Below, in pieces: positions 5,940 to 8,230 of a stretch of 8,230 bases of DNA. The position numbers and the translations under genes are program-made. Position 1 is the first letter of the stretch, and each line of letters opens with the position of its first letter. Under the pieces are notes generated by a model that saw only the letters and a program-made list of their open reading frames with translations, made no database searches and was not told the origin of the DNA. Source of the DNA: Candidatus Eiseniibacteriota bacterium (GTDB lineage Bacteria > Eisenbacteria > RBG-16-71-46); contig JAHFBX010000117.1 in assembly GCA_023249815.1 (NCBI GenBank), positions 1-8,230 of the forward strand, read 5' to 3'.

Positions 5940-6563
5940 ATGGGACGTGAAGCCGTCTGCCACGCGAAGTTCGGACGTCAGTCGGGCGAGGGCAAGGCGC
6001 TGCTCGAGACCGACGAGCTCAGCTTCCGCGGCGAGTTCCGCGTGAAGGTGCCGCTGCGCGACATCACGAAGGCGGACGTGAAGGACGGCGTGCTGAGCGT
6101 GGAGTGGCCACAGGGCCGGCTGGCGCTCTCGCTCGGCCGGAGCGCCGAGAAGTGGGCGCAGGCGATCACGAACCCGAAGACCGTTGTCGACAAGCTCGGG
6201 GTCAAACCCGGCCTGCGCGTGGTGCTCGTGGGCCGGTTCGAGACCAGCTTCCGCACCGATGTCATGAACGCGCTCGGCGAGAAGCCGGGAGTCAAGCCCG
6301 TGGCCGGTTGTGACATGGTCTTCGTGCTGCTCGTCCACCCGAACGACACCGAGAAGCTCGAGACGCTCGCCCCCGCCATCTTCCCCGACGGCGCGCTCTG
6401 GGCCGTGTATCCGCGCGGGCGGAAGGACCTGTCCGAGGACACCGTCCGCAAAGCGGCGCGCGGCTATGGACTCGTGGACATCAAGGTGGTGCGTGTGTCG
6501 GAGGAGCTGGGCGGGCTCAAGCTGGTGATCCCGAAGGACAAGCGGCCGAAGCCTCGAGGATGA
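5940..6563 (+). CDS. Two-domain DUF3052-family protein, function unknown
   Basis: This is a 207-residue soluble protein without signal peptide or membrane helix, starting at an ATG preceded by GAGAAAGG. The N-terminal part (about 5-78) has alternating strands and ends in EKWAQAI (70-76): KALLETDELSFRG (19-31), VPLRDITKADVKDGVLSVEW (37-56), GRLALSLG (59-66). This pattern resembles a PH/GRAM-like barrel with a final helix, which is an inference. The C-terminal part starts at DKLGVKPGLRVVLVG (84-98) and continues through DMVFVLL, a GALWAVYPRGRKDLS stretch, GLVDIKVVRVSEELGGLKLV and a basic tail (KDKRPKPRG). This matches my memory of the DUF3052 layout (LGxxPG, then a LWxxxPK-type strand, then GLVDxKV). 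No catalytic residues stand out and no function is known to me. It sits between a DNA-repair gene and a secreted protein with no evident link. A compact hairpin follows its stop by three bases. Confidence 0.75.
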   Translation: MGREAVCHAKFGRQSGEGKALLETDELSFRGEFRVKVPLRDITKADVKDGVLSVEWPQGRLALSLGRSAEKWAQAITNPKTVVDKLGVKPGLRVVLVGRFETSFRTDVMNALGEKPGVKPVAGCDMVFVLLVHPNDTEKLETLAPAIFPDGALWAVYPRGRKDLSEDTVRKAARGYGLVDIKVVRVSEELGGLKLVIPKDKRPKPRG

Positions 6564-6566
6564 AGC

Positions 6567-6584
6567 ATGGGGCCGGGGCCCCAT
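6567..6584 (+). terminator. Hairpin after the DUF3052-family gene (ATGGGGC-CGGG-GCCCCAT), possible terminator
   Basis: A seven-pair GC-rich stem with a four-base loop begins three bases after the stop codon at 6561-6563. There is no T-tract, so it may pause polymerase, protect the 3' end or aid factor-dependent termination rather than act alone. The core TGGGGC/GCCCCA is identical to that of the palindrome at 3112-3127. A promoter follows at once, which supports a transcription-unit boundary here. Confidence 0.45.
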
Positions 6585-6591
6585 CCGGCGG

Positions 6592-6620
6592 TGGACTCCC
6601 CTCCGCGCGGCGCCTACAAT
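6592..6620 (+). promoter_or_regulatory. Sigma70-type promoter for the secreted propeller gene
   Basis: TGGACT (6592-6597) matches the -35 consensus TTGACA at four of six positions. A spacer of exactly 17 bases leads to TACAAT (6615-6620), which matches TATAAT at five of six. Transcription should begin near 6627, giving a leader of about 40 bases before the ATG at 6666. This is the best promoter in the window. Confidence 0.6.
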
Positions 6621-6662
6621 TGGGGCTTCCTCCCACTCACCCGACCGGGTCTCGAAGCCCCA
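6621..6662 (+). repeat. Inverted repeat TGGGGCTTC/GAAGCCCCA between promoter and start of the propeller gene
   Basis: Nine-base arms at 6621-6629 and 6654-6662 are perfectly complementary around a 24-base loop. The right arm ends three bases before the ATG at 6666. The left arm spans the predicted transcription start near 6627, so only a transcript coming from upstream would contain both arms. In DNA it could instead be an operator over the start site. Confidence 0.55.
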
Positions 6663-6665
6663 TCC

Positions 6666-8230
6666 ATGCACTTTCGCTACCGCTCGCTCCTGATCCTCCC
6701 GCTCCTCGCCGCCTGCGTGGCATTGCCTTTCCTGCCGGCGCCCGTCGAGCGCGAGCACGAGGAAGAGCACGGCAGCGAGATGCCGTCCGACTACTTCTTC
6801 CGCCAGCGCGCCATGCCGGACGGCACCATCCCCACCGAACGCATCGCGGCCGCGGCCGAGGAGCTGCTGTTCGAGCGCTCGCTCGCCCAGCAGCAGCTGG
6901 GCGTGAGCGCGGCGCAGGATTGGACGGCGATGGGGCCGTTCGGCATCGGCGGCCGTGTCAACGCCATCGTCGCCGCGCCGGGCGGGCTGCCGGCCTACCT
7001 GGGTGCCGCGAACGGCGGCGTGTGGCGCTCGGATGACTGGGGGAACAACTGGCTGCCGCTCACCGACCGGCTCGGCATCTTCTCGGTGGGCGCGCTGGCG
7101 ATGAATCCGCTCAACTCGAACTCCGTCTGGTGCGGCACGGGTGACGCGAACGCGACGCTCGACGGCTATGACGGCACCGGGCTCTATGTCTCGCGCGACA
7201 AGGGCTTCAGCTGGGCTTACCGGGGCCTGCGCGAGACGGCGCACATCGCGGCGTTGGCCGTGGACCCCGTGGACACGAACCGCATCTACGTGGGCGCCAT
7301 GGGCAAGGCGTTCACCACCGATCCCAACCGCGGCTTCTATCGCAGCCTGGACGGCGGCGTCACGTGGACGCGCACGCTGTTCGTGAACGACAGCACGGGC
7401 GTGAGCGAGGTGGTGGTGAACCCCGCACACCCCGAAACGATCTACTGCGCCACCTGGGAACGCGTGCGCCGGCTCAAGTACCGGCGCGCGTTTGGACCCG
7501 GCTGCGCGGTGTGGCGCAGCGCGGACGGTGGCGGCACGTGGAGCAAGATCGTGAATGGACTGCCCCCCGCGGGCGACAACCTCGGGCGCATTGCCATCGC
7601 TATCGCACCCTCGTGGCCGTCGCGGCTCTACGCCTCGGTGATCAGCGGCGCGATCAGCGGGTACGTGGGCCTGGGGCTCTATCGCAGCGACGACGCGGGC
7701 ACGACGTGGCAGCGCGTGGACAACTCCACGGCGCACGCGCTCGCGTTCGGTGGGTTCGGCTGGTACTTCGGCCACGCCGTCGTGGCGCCGAACGATCCCG
7801 ACGACGTCTGGGTGTGCGGCGTGTCGCTGCTGCACTCGGCGGACGGCGGCGTCACGCTGGACAACGTCACCGGCACGGCGCACGTGGACAACCACGCGCT
7901 GTGGCTGGACCCCGCCGACCCCACGCGCGCCTACCTCGGCAACGACGGCGGCTTCTATTGGGCGGACTCTGGCGACTGGCTCAAGTCGTTCAATCTCCCG
8001 ATCTCGCAGTTCTACTCCGGCACGGTCGCGGTGCAGAACGCGAACAAGGTGCTCGGCGGCACTCAGGACAACGGCACGCTCATGACCGAAACCGGCCCGC
8101 TGGGCTGGGCCCGCATCCTCGGTGGCGACGGCTTCCACGTGCTCGTCAACTCGGTGAACTCGAATCACATCCTGGGCGAGTGGCAATACTGCTCGGACAA
8201 GAACGGTGTGAGGCGTTCCACGAACAATGG
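6666..8230 (+). CDS. Secreted Asp-box (BNR/sortilin-like) beta-propeller protein, N-terminal part, cut by window end
   Basis: The frame is open for 521 codons from ATG 6666 to the right edge. The N-terminus (RYRSLLILPLLAACV, 4-18) is an export signal with a lipobox-like L14-A15-A16-C17, so it may be a lipoprotein. An acidic linker (28-42) and a glutamine-rich helix follow. From about 86 the sequence WTAMGPFGIGGRVNAIV opens a propeller of the VPS10/sialidase-like glycosyl-hydrolase-related superfamily. Asp-box turns (SxDxGxxW) occur at 122-129, 176-183, 227-234, 285-292 and 341-348, with a sixth at 391-398 whose tryptophan is leucine. HVDNHALWLDPADPTRAYLG (406-425) followed by NDGGFY is a hallmark of this bacterial family, and GGTQDNGT comes later. 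Such proteins often carry C-terminal sorting or FlgD-like domains; that end is not in view. Enzyme activity is unproven, since Asp boxes are structural. No Shine-Dalgarno is seen. Its own promoter lies at 6592-6620. Confidence 0.88.
   Translation, partial: MHFRYRSLLILPLLAACVALPFLPAPVEREHEEEHGSEMPSDYFFRQRAMPDGTIPTERIAAAAEELLFERSLAQQQLGVSAAQDWTAMGPFGIGGRVNAIVAAPGGLPAYLGAANGGVWRSDDWGNNWLPLTDRLGIFSVGALAMNPLNSNSVWCGTGDANATLDGYDGTGLYVSRDKGFSWAYRGLRETAHIAALAVDPVDTNRIYVGAMGKAFTTDPNRGFYRSLDGGVTWTRTLFVNDSTGVSEVVVNPAHPETIYCATWERVRRLKYRRAFGPGCAVWRSADGGGTWSKIVNGLPPAGDNLGRIAIAIAPSWPSRLYASVISGAISGYVGLGLYRSDDAGTTWQRVDNSTAHALAFGGFGWYFGHAVVAPNDPDDVWVCGVSLLHSADGGVTLDNVTGTAHVDNHALWLDPADPTRAYLGNDGGFYWADSGDWLKSFNLPISQFYSGTVAVQNANKVLGGTQDNGTLMTETGPLGWARILGGDGFHVLVNSVNSNHILGEWQYCSDKNGVRRSTNN

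Noticed and set aside
4040..5950. A 636-codon plus-strand frame across glcF and the glycosylase gene
   Set aside because: Its translation is Arg/Ala/Ser-rich with no motif, and it is out of frame with two clear family members.
5808..8186. A 792-codon open frame on the minus strand
   Set aside because: It lies opposite the end of the glycosylase, the DUF3052-family gene and the propeller gene, all of which give recognisable proteins. Its translation is rich in Arg, Ala, His and Val with no domain, as expected for the antisense of GC-rich codons.
1..8230. CRISPR arrays, tRNA or rRNA genes, insertion sequences, defence or secondary-metabolite genes
   Set aside because: Reading both strands I saw no spaced direct repeats, cloverleaf, transposase or integrase motifs, or terminal inverted repeats with target duplications. 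The YcaQ-like protein is the QxD repair type, not the QxQ type tied to antibiotic clusters.

Overview
The window is GC-rich and gene-dense, with mixed ATG/GTG starts, little Shine-Dalgarno signal, and genes from unrelated pathways side by side. The combination of a secreted PQQ-type sugar dehydrogenase, a two-domain DUF3052 protein and a secreted Asp-box (BNR) propeller suggests a soil or freshwater bacterium of a poorly cultured high-GC phylum such as Gemmatimonadota, Candidatus Eisenbacteria or Acidobacteriota. This placement is an inference: no rRNA or tRNA gene is visible. Eight protein genes cover almost the whole window, and no stretch over 300 bases lacks a gene.

Layout. (1) 1-728, minus strand: the N-terminal part of an exported PQQ-dependent sugar dehydrogenase, cut by the left edge. 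All later genes are on the plus strand. (2) 803-1657: a ParB/Srx-fold protein of the SerK/SbnI (free serine kinase) type. (3) 1697-2725: a medium-chain dehydrogenase/quinone-oxidoreductase-like enzyme. It overlaps by ATGA (4) 2722-3099, a two-helix membrane protein laid out like a potassium-channel pore module but without the TVGYG filter. (5) 3205-4626: the glycolate oxidase iron-sulfur subunit GlcF. It overlaps by GTGA (6) 4623-5903, a YcaQ/AlkX-type DNA crosslink glycosylase. (7) 5940-6563: a two-domain DUF3052-family protein. (8) 6666 to the right edge: a secreted, possibly lipid-anchored, Asp-box beta-propeller protein, cut by the window end.

The genes do not form one pathway. The overlaps make two translationally coupled pairs, dehydrogenase with pore-like protein and GlcF with AlkX. 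The regulatory signals lie in the short gaps. Three genes (1, 2 and 5) lack a ribosome binding site and carry a TANNNT element 8-10 bases before the start codon, as expected for leaderless mRNAs. Gene 8 has a good sigma70-type promoter. TGGGGC/GCCCCA inverted-repeat arms occur three times in two gaps, twice as compact hairpins just after a stop codon and once as a longer stem ending three bases before the start of gene 8.

I see no CRISPR array, insertion sequence, defence island, biosynthetic cluster, tRNA or rRNA. The most intriguing items are the filterless pore-like protein, the SerK-like protein away from any recognisable serine or siderophore genes, and the inverted repeat that could silence read-through translation of gene 8.
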